NCBI GenBank assembly: GCA_026388755.1
Contig: JAPLJE010000218.1
Coordinates: 1 to 5,658, forward strand
DNA from: Deltaproteobacteria bacterium
GTDB taxonomy: Bacteria; Desulfobacterota; Desulfobacteria; Desulfobacterales; Desulfatirhabdiaceae
DNA length: 5,658 bases
Direction of reading: 5' to 3'
Made by a program: the position numbers and the translations under genes. The notes beneath the pieces were generated by a model. It was not told the DNA's origin and did no database searches. It worked only from the letters and a program-made list of their open reading frames with translations. Each line of letters opens with the position of its first letter. Positions within the stretch are counted from its first letter, which is position 1. Positions 1 to 5,658 of the stretch are shown piece after piece.

Positions 1-1
1 C

Positions 2-862
2 GAAAAAGTCGGCGCCATGGCGCTTCCCATTGGTCCGGGAAATGTGGACATGCAGTGCCAGTTAATGTTGGATCTTCAGTCGACGGTTTTGTGCTGCACC
101 GCATCTATGGGGCTCTTGATGGCAGAAGAAGTCAGCAGAAGAGGGATCGGCGATAAGATTCGAATCAAAAAAATCATATATGGATCCGAACGCGCATCGG
201 TTTCCATGCGCAAAAAAATTTCCGAACTCTTTGGCGGCGCCGAGCTCTTTGACATTACCGGCCTTACCGAGCTTTACGGACCGGGAACCGGCATCGAATG
301 TCCGGATCATGACTGTATTCATTACTGGGCAGATTACTATATCATGGAAATCATCAATCCAGACACGCTGGAGACGGTTCCGGACGGCGAATGGGGAGAA
401 ATGGTGGTAACCACCCTCTGCAAGGAGGCTGTTCCCCTGATTCGATATCGAACGCGGGACATTACCCGTATCATCCCGGGTTCCTGCACCTGCGGCACAA
501 TCATGCCAAGGCACTCTCGGATTCGGGGCCGGACCGATGACATGTTCAAGTTCCGGGCCGTCAATATTTATCCGTCGACCATTGATGCGATCGTCTCTGG
601 CATACCGGCCCTGGGATCGGAGTATCAGATCCATCTGTCCAGGGATGCATCCGAGCGGGGCGTGATGCGGCTGGTGGTGGAGCGGGCCAAGGATATCGGG
701 GAAGAAAGAAATGAGGAGCTGTCAAAAGAGCTCGTTCATCAGGTTAAGAAAAAAGTATTGATTACACCGGTTGCGGAGATCGTTCCTTATGGATCGTTGC
801 CGCGGTCGGAGCGAAAAAGCAAACGCGTGTTTGATATGCGAATCGAAGACCCGATCGTCTAA
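2..862 (+). CDS. Phenylacetate-CoA ligase-like (PaaK family) AMP-forming acyl-CoA ligase, C-terminal part
   Basis: Partial gene: the frame is open from base 2, so the true start lies left of the window. The ATG at 17 falls inside conserved family sequence (GAMALPIGPGN) and is probably internal. Numbering from that Met, visible motifs are DITGLTELYGPG (79-90), the nucleotide-binding region typical of PaaK; RYRTRD (143-148); GRTDDM (171-176), the hinge before the small C-terminal domain; and SLPRSERKSKRVFD (260-273), which holds the expected catalytic lysine region. About 286 residues are visible of the roughly 430 usual for the family. Family members activate aryl or other carboxylic acids with ATP to acyl-adenylates and then CoA thioesters in the cytoplasm. 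The substrate cannot be read from this part; phenylacetate is only one option, since anaerobes often carry several paralogues. Arg replaces the Gly common in the SEGK motif. No clear rho-independent terminator follows. Confidence 0.88.
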   Translation, partial: EKVGAMALPIGPGNVDMQCQLMLDLQSTVLCCTASMGLLMAEEVSRRGIGDKIRIKKIIYGSERASVSMRKKISELFGGAELFDITGLTELYGPGTGIECPDHDCIHYWADYYIMEIINPDTLETVPDGEWGEMVVTTLCKEAVPLIRYRTRDITRIIPGSCTCGTIMPRHSRIRGRTDDMFKFRAVNIYPSTIDAIVSGIPALGSEYQIHLSRDASERGVMRLVVERAKDIGEERNEELSKELVHQVKKKVLITPVAEIVPYGSLPRSERKSKRVFDMRIEDPIV

Positions 863-962
863 GTGCGCAGCAAGCCGAATAATCGGTCCCGTAAAAGGGG
901 GAATGGATGCGGCTGACTGTCGGGCATGAAACAACATGAGCATTTTTCTGGAGCATTCTGCA

Positions 963-1211
963 ATGAATCAAAAAATATTTCAGATGGGCCTTTCAACCGA
1001 AACCGTTTCACTATACCTGCTCTGCTGCGGCCTTGCGGATTCCGGAGCGACCCTTTCCACAAAAAACCTTCTGGATATCTGGAATGCATCGCCCGAGACA
1101 ATGAATGCAAGCTTTCTTGAGCTGGAAGATCGCGGGATTGTTTTGAAAATAATTTCAGATGGGAAGGCCCATCATATCTACAAGCTCACCGATGAGCACG
1201 ACTGGAAATGA
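963..1211 (+). CDS. Small winged-helix-like protein of unknown function (82 aa)
   Basis: I do not recognise a named family. The ATG at 963 is preferred over the in-frame ATG at 936 because GGAG (950-953) sits 9 nt upstream of it, while nothing like a ribosome site precedes 936; the longer form would add nine residues. The predicted layout resembles a winged helix: helix 1 at about residues 11-27 (TVSLYLLCCGLA), a second helix (STKNLLDIW, 32-40), a recognition-type helix (SPETMNASFLELEDRG, 43-58), then a beta-wing (VLKIISDGKAHHIYKL, 60-75). There is no signal peptide or membrane segment and no partner domain. It could be a small DNA-binding regulator or a protein-binding wHTH; this is inference from pattern only. 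It lies 100 nt after the acyl-CoA ligase on the same strand and may share its transcript. Its stop is 3 nt from the stop of the convergent ykgJ-type gene. Confidence 0.7.
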   Translation: MNQKIFQMGLSTETVSLYLLCCGLADSGATLSTKNLLDIWNASPETMNASFLELEDRGIVLKIISDGKAHHIYKLTDEHDWK

Positions 1212-1214
1212 TAT

Positions 1215-1613
1215 CTATTCGATCTGGCTGCGGACACAGGCAACGATTTCCGAAGGGGATACATTGGTGCGGATTCCGGGGCAGAATCCTGCCATGATTT
1301 GCCAGTTTTGCGGGTCTTTCACAACGCTTGGAATAAATGGCCAGGCCTTGCACATGCGTGGCTTGACGGGATGAATCGTGCAGATCCTGTCTTTCCAGAA
1401 AACGCAGAATCCGTTTTCGACCTGGGCCAGAACGGGTTGATTGCCGGAAAGCTGACAATATTTTTCCAGAAATATGTGGGGATCCACATGAATAAAGGCT
1501 GCGATGGCCTGAACATCCTCATGGGAAACATAGGTTCCGCCGAATCCCTTGCAGCAGTCACCGCATTGCCGGCAGTTGAAAATATCTTGTGGCGTCAAGG
1601 GATCACAGGGCAT
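1215..1613 (-). CDS. YkgJ family cysteine-cluster protein (putative Zn or Fe-S binding)
   Basis: A 132-residue protein with the full YkgJ-type cysteine pattern: C14-x2-C17-G-x-C20-C21 near the N terminus, then C70, C78 (CTIHPVKPRMC, 78-88), C88 followed by the typical WPF, and C111-P-G. The spacing matches the CxxCGxCC ... C-I-x(n)-RP-x2-C-x2-FP ... CPG layout of the family (Pfam CxxCxxCC). These proteins are thought to bind zinc or an Fe-S cluster; their function is not established, so none is assigned. The length is normal. The start overlaps the 3' end of recR by 11 nt, and GGAG lies 7 nt before the ATG, inside recR, so this is the last gene of the dnaX-ybaB-recR cluster and is probably translationally coupled. 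Extra cysteines are at 3, 53 and 126. No terminator is visible between its stop and the convergent gene. Confidence 0.9.
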   Translation of the reverse strand: MPCDPLTPQDIFNCRQCGDCCKGFGGTYVSHEDVQAIAAFIHVDPHIFLEKYCQLSGNQPVLAQVENGFCVFWKDRICTIHPVKPRMCKAWPFIPSVVKDPQNWQIMAGFCPGIRTNVSPSEIVACVRSQIE

Positions 1614-2202
1614 AGCGGGTCTCCATGGCTCTTTTCAGGGTAACCTGATCAATGTATTTCAAGTCTCCTCCGATGGGAACTCCGGATGCAATGCGGGTGA
1701 CCTTGACCGGAAATTTCTCCAGAAGACCCAAGAGATAAGAAGCCGTTGCCTCGCCTTCCACATGGGTTCCCGTGGCCAGAATGACTTCCTGAATCCCGCC
1801 TTCACCAATCCTTGCAATCAATTCCTTGATGCGGATGGCATCGGGTCCGATGCCATCCATGGGGGACAATGCGCCTTGAAGGACATGGTATCGTCCATTG
1901 TATGCGCCTGATTTTTCGATCGACACCATATCCGCAGGCTGTTCAACCACGCAGAGCAGCCGCTCATCCCTGGAAGGATTGCTGCAGATGCCGCACCGTT
2001 CTTCCTCGCTGAGCGAAAAACAGATGGAACACAATCTGACTTTGTCCTTCAGCTCACCGATGCTTCGCGCCAGCTGTTCCGCATCGCTACGGGAGGACCG
2101 GAGGATATACATGGCCAGACGCTCCGCGGTTTTTTCGCCGATGCCCGGAAGCTTGCTGAGCTGGCGAATGACCTGCCGAATGGATGTGGGGTAATGGTTC
2201 AT
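1603..2202 (-). CDS. recR: Recombination mediator protein RecR
   Basis: A 199-residue protein, full length for RecR. Domains in order: a helix-hairpin-helix DNA-binding motif (LPGIGEKTAERLA, 18-30); a four-cysteine zinc finger (C58-x2-C61 and C70-x2-C73); a Toprim domain from about 81 to 175 (LLCVVEQPADM at the start, VLQGALSPMDGIGPD in the middle, VILATGTHVEGEATA later); and the C-terminal motif ASGVPIGGDLKYID, which is diagnostic of RecR. RecR works with RecO, and in many bacteria RecF, to load RecA onto SSB-coated gaps during recombinational repair in the cytoplasm. The start lies 5 nt after the ybaB stop. No convincing Shine-Dalgarno precedes it, which suggests reinitiation by ribosomes finishing ybaB. 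The ybaB-recR pairing is one of the most conserved neighbourhoods in bacteria and supports both assignments. The 3' end overlaps the ykgJ-type gene by 11 nt. Confidence 0.98.
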   Translation of the reverse strand: MNHYPTSIRQVIRQLSKLPGIGEKTAERLAMYILRSSRSDAEQLARSIGELKDKVRLCSICFSLSEEERCGICSNPSRDERLLCVVEQPADMVSIEKSGAYNGRYHVLQGALSPMDGIGPDAIRIKELIARIGEGGIQEVILATGTHVEGEATASYLLGLLEKFPVKVTRIASGVPIGGDLKYIDQVTLKRAMETRYAL

Positions 2203-2207
2203 GGCTG

Positions 2208-2522
2208 TTACATCAGTCCCGGGATATTCAGGCCCCCGGTGAGTTTGCTCATTTCACCGGAAACCATTTCCTGGGATTTGGCAAGGGCGTCATTGACTGC
2301 CGCAAGAATCAGATCCTGAAGCATTTCAACATCCTCTGGGTCCACCACTTCTTTTTCGATCTGAATGGAGACGATCTGCTGTTTGCCGTTGGCAATAACT
2401 TTGATCATTCCGCCGCCGGAAGCGGTTTCAACCGTTTTTTCAGACAGTTCTTCCTGAAGCTTTGCCATCTTGGCCTGAAGTTTCTGAGCCTGTTTCATCA
2501 TATTTCCCATATTTTTCATCAT
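2208..2522 (-). CDS. ybaB: Nucleoid-associated protein, YbaB/EbfC family
   Basis: A 104-residue protein matching YbaB/EbfC over its whole length. It has an N-terminal Met/Lys/Gln-rich coiled helix ([17 protein letters not shown], 10-26), the family signature [17 protein letters not shown] (31-47), [22 protein letters not shown] (59-80, given here only as a pattern) and the C-terminal LTGGLNIPG (94-102). Family members form tweezer-like dimers that bind DNA and decorate the nucleoid. The association with dnaX and recR is strongly conserved, but its mechanistic meaning is unclear. The ATG at 2522 overlaps the dnaX stop as ATGA. A strong AAGGAG (2531-2536 on this strand) lies 8 nt upstream, inside the last codons of dnaX. 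A second ATG follows immediately, so the protein could start one residue later. Confidence 0.97.
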   Translation of the reverse strand: MMKNMGNMMKQAQKLQAKMAKLQEELSEKTVETASGGGMIKVIANGKQQIVSIQIEKEVVDPEDVEMLQDLILAAVNDALAKSQEMVSGEMSKLTGGLNIPGLM

Positions 2523-4225
2523 GAGGGATTCTCCTTCTCTATCTTGATATCGACAACTGTTCCGCCAAAGATCTCAATGACATCGGCAACGAGGGGGTGG
2601 TTTAGCGCTTCCTGCCTCAGGTATTGGGTCTGGCTGGCCCGGACCTGGTTTTCCGGAAGTGGTTCTTTTTCAGCCTGGATGATCAGCTTTATCGGCCGTT
2701 CAAATAACTGATTGATGACCGATTTCAGCAGAGCTTCATTTTTCGGCTGGCGGATTCGGTTCAGGTTGAATCCATTTCCGAAAAAATGAATCTCCAGGGT
2801 ATGATTCTCAATTTTCTTCAATTTGGATCTGGACAAAACAGGCGCAAGGGCCGGAGATGTTTCCGATACCTTATCCACAATCCGCTTCAAGGCTGCATCC
2901 AGCGCTGCTTCAGATTCCAGCGCTTCTATTCGAAGCGGTTGCTGCGGGCTTTTTTCTGGAGGCTGCGAATGAACGGATGCTAGCGGTTCCGGCCGAGGCA
3001 GTATCTGTTCGGGTTCGGGTCCTGGTTCCGGAACTGCATACGGGCGATGTTCTTCAACAAGCAGGTGCTGGGATGGATGATGGATTTCCTTTCGCAGTAG
3101 ATCCAGCTTTTCAATGAGATCATCGATGGGCAGCGCGGGCCGGGTTTGAATAATTCTGAAGAATACCAATTCCAGGGCAATCCTGGGAAGGCTGGCGTAG
3201 CGAAGCGTGGCTTCCTCTGAAAACAGCATGTCAAAAATATGGTTCAGGGATGAAACCGAAACCGATTTCACTTGCTGCTGCATTCGGTCAATTTCATGGA
3301 GAGGAACATCAACGAGTTGCTGAGCATTTTTGCATATTTTGACAACAAGCAGGTTACGGAAATGTTCGACTATCGAGCTGTAAAGTCGCTTTAAGTCCAG
3401 ACCGTTTTCATAACCGGTTTCAAGAAGATTCAGAATTTCGGTGATGTCCCCGTTTAAAACCGCTTGGGAAAAATCATAAATAAATTGTCTGTCAATGACT
3501 CCAAGAAGGCTAATGACCAGTTCGTGGGTGATTTTTCCTTCGGAAAAGGAAAGGATCTGATCAAGAAGGCTCAAGGCATCTCTCATGCTGCCGCCGGCTT
3601 CCTGAGAAACGATGAGAAGGCTTTCCGGCGGAATATCAACCGCTTCCTTCGTGCAAAGTGATTGAAGATGCTCAAGAATCGATCGGGTGTCAATCCGGCG
3701 AAGGTCATGCCTCTGACATCTGGAGAGAATGGTCAGGGGAATCTTCTGTGGCTCAGTGGTTGCAAACATGAACAGCACATGGGCAGGCGGCTCTTCAAGC
3801 GTCTTTAGCAAGGCATTAAAGGCTGCAGCCGAGAGCATGTGGACTTCATCGATGATGTAGATTTTATAGCGGCTGTGGGAAGGCATGTACCGAACATTGT
3901 CTCTGAGGTCACGCACCTGATCCACACTGTTGTTGGATGCCCCGTCAATTTCAAAGACATCGACCGCCTGACCCGAGGTGATCTCCATGCACGACCGGCA
4001 GACATTACAGGGCGAGACGGTCGGGCCCTGCTGGCAGTTCAGCGCTTTCGCCAGAATACGGGCAATGGTGGTTTTGCCGGTTCCCCTTGGCCCGGTAAAC
4101 AAAATGGCATGGGCTACCCGTCCGGAGGAGATGGCATGGCTGAGGGTTTGTGTAACATGATTTTGTTTGACGACATCAGCAAAGGTCTGAGGTCGATATT
4201 TACGGGCAAGAACCAGATAAGACAT
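2519..4225 (-). CDS. dnaX: DNA polymerase III subunit tau/gamma (DnaX)
   Basis: A 568-residue protein. The Met at 4225 is chosen because [15 protein letters not shown] is the canonical DnaX N terminus and AGGA lies 7 nt upstream. The open frame runs 45 codons further, but that extension enters the serine tRNA gene and is not coding. Motifs: Walker A GPRGTGKT (45-52); zinc module C64, C73, C76, C79; Walker [11 protein letters not shown] with D126/E127; sensor 1 FATTEP (154-159); SRC motif with Arg finger (168-170); sensor 2 GGSMRDAL (211-218). A proline-rich linker (about 399-430, [16 protein letters not shown]) separates the AAA+ and collar region from a C-terminal tau-like region (about 440-568). 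The protein is the ATPase of the sliding-clamp loader; the C-terminal region normally binds the polymerase and DnaB helicase. It is shorter than E. coli tau (643 residues). An A6 run at codons 424-425 could allow a gamma-like product. Confidence 0.98.
   Translation of the reverse strand: MSYLVLARKYRPQTFADVVKQNHVTQTLSHAISSGRVAHAILFTGPRGTGKTTIARILAKALNCQQGPTVSPCNVCRSCMEITSGQAVDVFEIDGASNNSVDQVRDLRDNVRYMPSHSRYKIYIIDEVHMLSAAAFNALLKTLEEPPAHVLFMFATTEPQKIPLTILSRCQRHDLRRIDTRSILEHLQSLCTKEAVDIPPESLLIVSQEAGGSMRDALSLLDQILSFSEGKITHELVISLLGVIDRQFIYDFSQAVLNGDITEILNLLETGYENGLDLKRLYSSIVEHFRNLLVVKICKNAQQLVDVPLHEIDRMQQQVKSVSVSSLNHIFDMLFSEEATLRYASLPRIALELVFFRIIQTRPALPIDDLIEKLDLLRKEIHHPSQHLLVEEHRPYAVPEPGPEPEQILPRPEPLASVHSQPPEKSPQQPLRIEALESEAALDAALKRIVDKVSETSPALAPVLSRSKLKKIENHTLEIHFFGNGFNLNRIRQPKNEALLKSVINQLFERPIKLIIQAEKEPLPENQVRASQTQYLRQEALNHPLVADVIEIFGGTVVDIKIEKENPS
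2918..2955 (-). other. Candidate dnaX recoding or slippage element (A6 run plus hairpin)
   Basis: On the coding (-) strand, six A residues followed by G (2955 to 2949) fall at Glu424-Lys425 of DnaX, read GAA AAA AGC. After an 11-nt spacer comes a perfect hairpin, CGCTTC-GAATA-GAAGCG (2937 to 2921). CTG after it (2920-2918) could pair with CAG before it (2944-2942) across a 4-nt bulge. A -1 shift reads 13 further codons to TGA (about 438 residues in all). A +1 shift reads 7 codons to TAG (about 432 residues). E. coli gamma, made by programmed -1 frameshifting, has 431 residues. Against it: the run is out of phase for the X XXY YYZ heptamer, there is no upstream Shine-Dalgarno-like stimulator, and six A's is short for transcriptional slippage. 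Confidence 0.35.
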
Positions 4226-4308
4226 ATTGATTTCCTGGCAGAGAATCATCGGAAGGTCAGCAGAGAGCGCGTTCACGCCACAAATCGGGGCTGGAATGGA
4301 TATGAAAC

Positions 4309-4401
4309 TGGCGGAGAGAGAGGGATTTGAACCCTCGGCGCCGCTATTAACAGCGCACACGATTTCCAGTCGTGCTCCTTCAGCCGCTCGGACATCTCTC
4401 C
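4309..4401 (-). tRNA. tRNA-Ser (anticodon GGA)
   Basis: A 93-nt class II tRNA with a long variable arm. The acceptor arms GGAGAGA (5' end at 4401) and TCTCTCC pair over all seven positions, followed by discriminator G and an encoded CCA (4311-4309). The D arm has TCC/GGA with GAGCGGCTGAA. The anticodon stem CACGA/TCGTG encloses the loop CTGGAAA, which gives anticodon GGA (4367-4365) and reads UCC and UCU. The T arm is GAGGG-TTCAAAT-CCCTC. G73 and the long variable arm fit serine identity. It lies 83 nt upstream of the dnaX start, with no T-tract terminator between, and 38 nt after the other serine tRNA. Confidence 0.97.
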
Positions 4402-4439
4402 AGAATCAAACAGGGGATCATCATTCAGGCCCAAATCTT

Positions 4440-4533
4440 TGGCGGAGAGGGTGGGATTTGAACCCACGATCCCGTTTTTAAACAGGATACCGCTTTTCGA
4501 GAGCGGGGCCATCAGCCGCTCGGCCACCTCTCC
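4440..4533 (-). tRNA. tRNA-Ser (anticodon CGA)
   Basis: A 94-nt class II tRNA. The acceptor GGAGAGG (5' end at 4533) pairs fully with CCTCTCC, followed by discriminator G and an encoded CCA (4442-4440). The D arm is GCC/GGC around GAGCGGCTGAT. The anticodon stem CCGCT/AGCGG encloses CTCGAAA, giving anticodon CGA (4499-4497), which reads UCG. The long variable arm folds as ATCCTG/CGGGAT (one G-T pair), and the T arm is GTGGG-TTCAAAT-CCCAC. It is the first gene of the - strand tRNA pair and has a promoter about 30 nt upstream. Confidence 0.97.
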
Positions 4534-4560
4534 ATCACCCTCTGACTTAAGACGACCATC

Positions 4561-4587
4561 AATATACTTTTTGAGAATTCCTGTCAA
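4561..4587 (-). promoter_or_regulatory. Sigma70-type promoter for the tRNA-Ser pair (and perhaps dnaX)
   Basis: On the - strand a perfect -35 box TTGACA (4587-4582) is followed after 15 nt by TATATT (4566-4561), a 5/6 match to the -10 consensus. Shifting the -10 to TATTGA gives the standard 17-nt spacer but a poorer hexamer. The implied start near 4553 leaves a leader of about 20 nt before the tRNA-Ser(CGA) 5' end. I found no comparable promoter between the tRNAs and dnaX, so it may also drive the downstream cluster. Confidence 0.6.
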
Positions 4588-4599
4588 TGATCTCATTGA
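4584..4599. promoter_or_regulatory. Inverted repeat overlapping the tRNA promoter -35 box (possible operator)
   Basis: TCAATGA-TC-TCATTGA has perfect 7-bp arms with a 2-nt centre. It covers four bases of the -35 box of the - strand tRNA promoter and sits about 140 nt upstream of the divergent DUF1015 start. The compact symmetry is what a dimeric regulator site would show, but no regulator is identifiable, and a dyad this small can arise by chance. Confidence 0.35.
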
Positions 4600-4740
4600 G
4601 GTTTTTTGCATTCATACTTGAATAACCCCCTGCTTTGTAGTATTTCTTGCCCGCGATCTGTAAGAAGTCAGAATGCTGTGATAAAAAGCCGTGCAGGAAT
4701 ACTTGCAATTCATTCATTGTTTTTATAAGGATATTGTCTG

Positions 4741-5658
4741 ATGGCCAAAATTGTTCCATTCCGTGGAATCGTATATAACCCCGAAAGGGTAGAGAATCTG
4801 GCAAATGTTGCCACCCCCCCGTACGATGTGATAACGCCTCAGGAGCAGCTTGCCTTTTATGAGCGCCATCCCTGGAATATCATTCGGTTGATCCTGGGAA
4901 AGACATCTGAAAAGGATACGCCCCAGGACAATCGCCATACCCGTTCGGCGGGTTTTTTTAATGCCTGGCTGTCCGAAGGCATCCTGGTTCAGGATCCTTC
5001 TCCGGCATTTTATCTGACGTCCATTGATTTTTCTGTTCAATCCCGAAAGATCACCCGATGGGGTGTGATTTCACTGGTAGCTCTGGAGCCTTTTGAAAAA
5101 GGCGTGGTACTGCCGCACGAGAAAACCTTTTCCAGGGTGAAGTCGGAAAGACTGGAGCTGATGAAATCCTGTCACGCCAATTACAGCCCGGTTTTTTCCC
5201 TGTATTCGGATGCCGAACAGATGGTTCTGAATACCCTGAGACAGTCCTGTTCTGAAATGGCGCCAGACATGAAACCGGACATGAATTTTGTCGATACCTA
5301 CGGCCACCGCCATCAGTTGTGGCGGGTAACGGATGTGGCAGTCCACCAGAGAATTTCCGATTTCATGAACGACAAATCCATCTTTATAGCAGATGGCCAC
5401 CACCGTTATGAAACCGCCTTGAACTACCGGCAGTGGATAGCGGACCGGACACCGGGGTTTTCTCCAGAGCATCCGGCCAATTTCATCATGATGTATTTAT
5501 GCGGCATGGAAGATCCGGGACTGGTGATTCTGCCCGCGCACCGCATGGTGAAGGCGGTTTCTCCGGAAAAAATGGATCGGCTTATCACCGCTGCGGAAGA
5601 CTGCTTTGATATCAGCCGGTTTTCAATGGAAGCCGGAATCGGCACCGGGACGGAAAAG
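4741..5658 (+). CDS. DUF1015 family protein, N-terminal 306 residues (runs off the right edge)
   Basis: The frame is open from the ATG at 4741 to the window end, 306 codons without a stop, so the gene is cut by the edge. Members usually have about 400-430 residues. AAGGA (4727-4731) lies 9 nt before the ATG. Recognisable DUF1015 motifs are KIVPFRGIVYNPE at the N terminus (3-15), ATPPYDVI (24-31), HEKTF (126-130), ANYSPVFSLY (146-155), ADGHHRYETAL (217-227) and MEDPGLVILPAHR (256-268). It is predicted to be cytoplasmic, with no signal peptide or membrane segment. The biochemical function of the family is not firmly established. The conserved DGHHR motif recalls the nucleotide-binding motif of the ParB/Srx/SerK type, so a phosphotransfer role is conceivable; that is inference. 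The gene is divergent from the serine tRNAs, with a 207-nt intergenic region between. No convincing promoter is visible; the best pair, TTGCCC (4647-4652) and CAGAAT (4669-4674), is weak. Confidence 0.9.
   Translation, partial: MAKIVPFRGIVYNPERVENLANVATPPYDVITPQEQLAFYERHPWNIIRLILGKTSEKDTPQDNRHTRSAGFFNAWLSEGILVQDPSPAFYLTSIDFSVQSRKITRWGVISLVALEPFEKGVVLPHEKTFSRVKSERLELMKSCHANYSPVFSLYSDAEQMVLNTLRQSCSEMAPDMKPDMNFVDTYGHRHQLWRVTDVAVHQRISDFMNDKSIFIADGHHRYETALNYRQWIADRTPGFSPEHPANFIMMYLCGMEDPGLVILPAHRMVKAVSPEKMDRLITAAEDCFDISRFSMEAGIGTGTEK

Noticed and set aside
62..634. 190-codon open frame on the - strand opposite the acyl-CoA ligase
   Set aside because: It is an antisense shadow of a clearly conserved + strand coding region. 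It has no ribosome site or recognisable motif.
868..919. Imperfect inverted repeat (CAGCAAGCCG and CGGCTGACTG, 8 of 10 pairs) after the ligase gene, considered as a terminator
   Set aside because: No T tract follows, the loop is long and the pairing is imperfect, so it is not supported as a rho-independent terminator.
1184..1197. GCTCA-CCGA-TGAGC hairpin near the end of the small + strand gene
   Set aside because: It is only 5 bp, inside the coding sequence, with no T tract on either strand; probably chance.
2118..2140. Another A6 run on the - strand in recR (GAA AAA ACC), considered as a second slippage site
   Set aside because: It encodes part of the invariant helix-hairpin-helix (GEKTAERL), lies early in the gene, and a shift would only destroy the protein.
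2184..2711. 175-codon open frame on the + strand opposite ybaB and the dnaX 3' end
   Set aside because: It lies antisense to two certain genes, spans their junction, and its composition (Phe/His/Ser rich) is typical of a shadow frame.
4226..4360. 45-codon N-terminal extension of dnaX
   Set aside because: It enters the tRNA-Ser(GGA) gene. The canonical DnaX N terminus and a ribosome site are at 4225.
4227..4621. Small open frames over the tRNAs on both strands (for example GFEPSAPL and GFEPTIPFL on +, VQIPLSPP on -)
   Set aside because: These are the well-known false peptides produced by translating serine tRNA genes and their T arms.
4534..4740. Possible SRP (4.5S) RNA gene near dnaX, as in some bacteria
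   Set aside because: I looked on both strands for the conserved GGAAGGAAGCAGC-like core of SRP RNA and did not find it.

Overview
The window looks like ordinary core chromosome of a Gram-negative anaerobe, most plausibly a sulfate-reducing or syntrophic member of the former Deltaproteobacteria (Desulfobacterota). This placement is inferred from three things: a PaaK-type aryl-CoA ligase, a long DUF1015 protein, and the serine tRNA - dnaX - ybaB/ebfC - recR order. No sequence search could be run. I see no mobile element, CRISPR array, prophage or large repeat.

Layout. (1) Positions 2-862, + strand: the C-terminal two thirds of a phenylacetate-CoA ligase-like adenylating enzyme, cut by the left edge. 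It is followed, after about 100 nt, by a small winged-helix-like protein of unknown function (963-1211, +). (2) Positions 1215-4225, - strand: a tight cluster read right to left. It holds dnaX (clamp-loader tau/gamma subunit), the YbaB/EbfC nucleoid protein, recR (recombination mediator) and a YkgJ-type cysteine-cluster protein. dnaX and ybaB overlap by 4 nt, ybaB and recR are 5 nt apart, and recR and ykgJ overlap by 11 nt, so translational coupling along the cluster is likely. The last gene converges on the small + strand gene with only 3 nt between the stop codons. (3) Positions 4309-4533, - strand: two serine tRNA genes (anticodons GGA and CGA) directly upstream of dnaX. A good sigma70-type promoter lies before them and no terminator is visible between them and dnaX. 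(4) From 4741 to the right edge, + strand: the first 306 residues of a DUF1015 family protein, divergent from the tRNAs.

How the genes fit together. dnaX, ybaB and recR form the widely conserved replication and recombination-repair cluster. Here it may be transcribed from the serine tRNA promoter. The point most worth testing is an A6 run in dnaX at codons 424-425, in the proline-rich linker, followed 11 nt later by a perfect 6-bp hairpin. A shift into either other frame stops within 7 to 13 codons, which would give a gamma-like protein of about 432 or 438 residues, close to the size of E. coli gamma. The run is out of phase for the E. coli heptamer mechanism, so this is a hypothesis. A 7-bp inverted repeat overlapping the -35 box of the tRNA promoter is a possible operator shared with the divergent DUF1015 gene. 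Otherwise the window is conventional.
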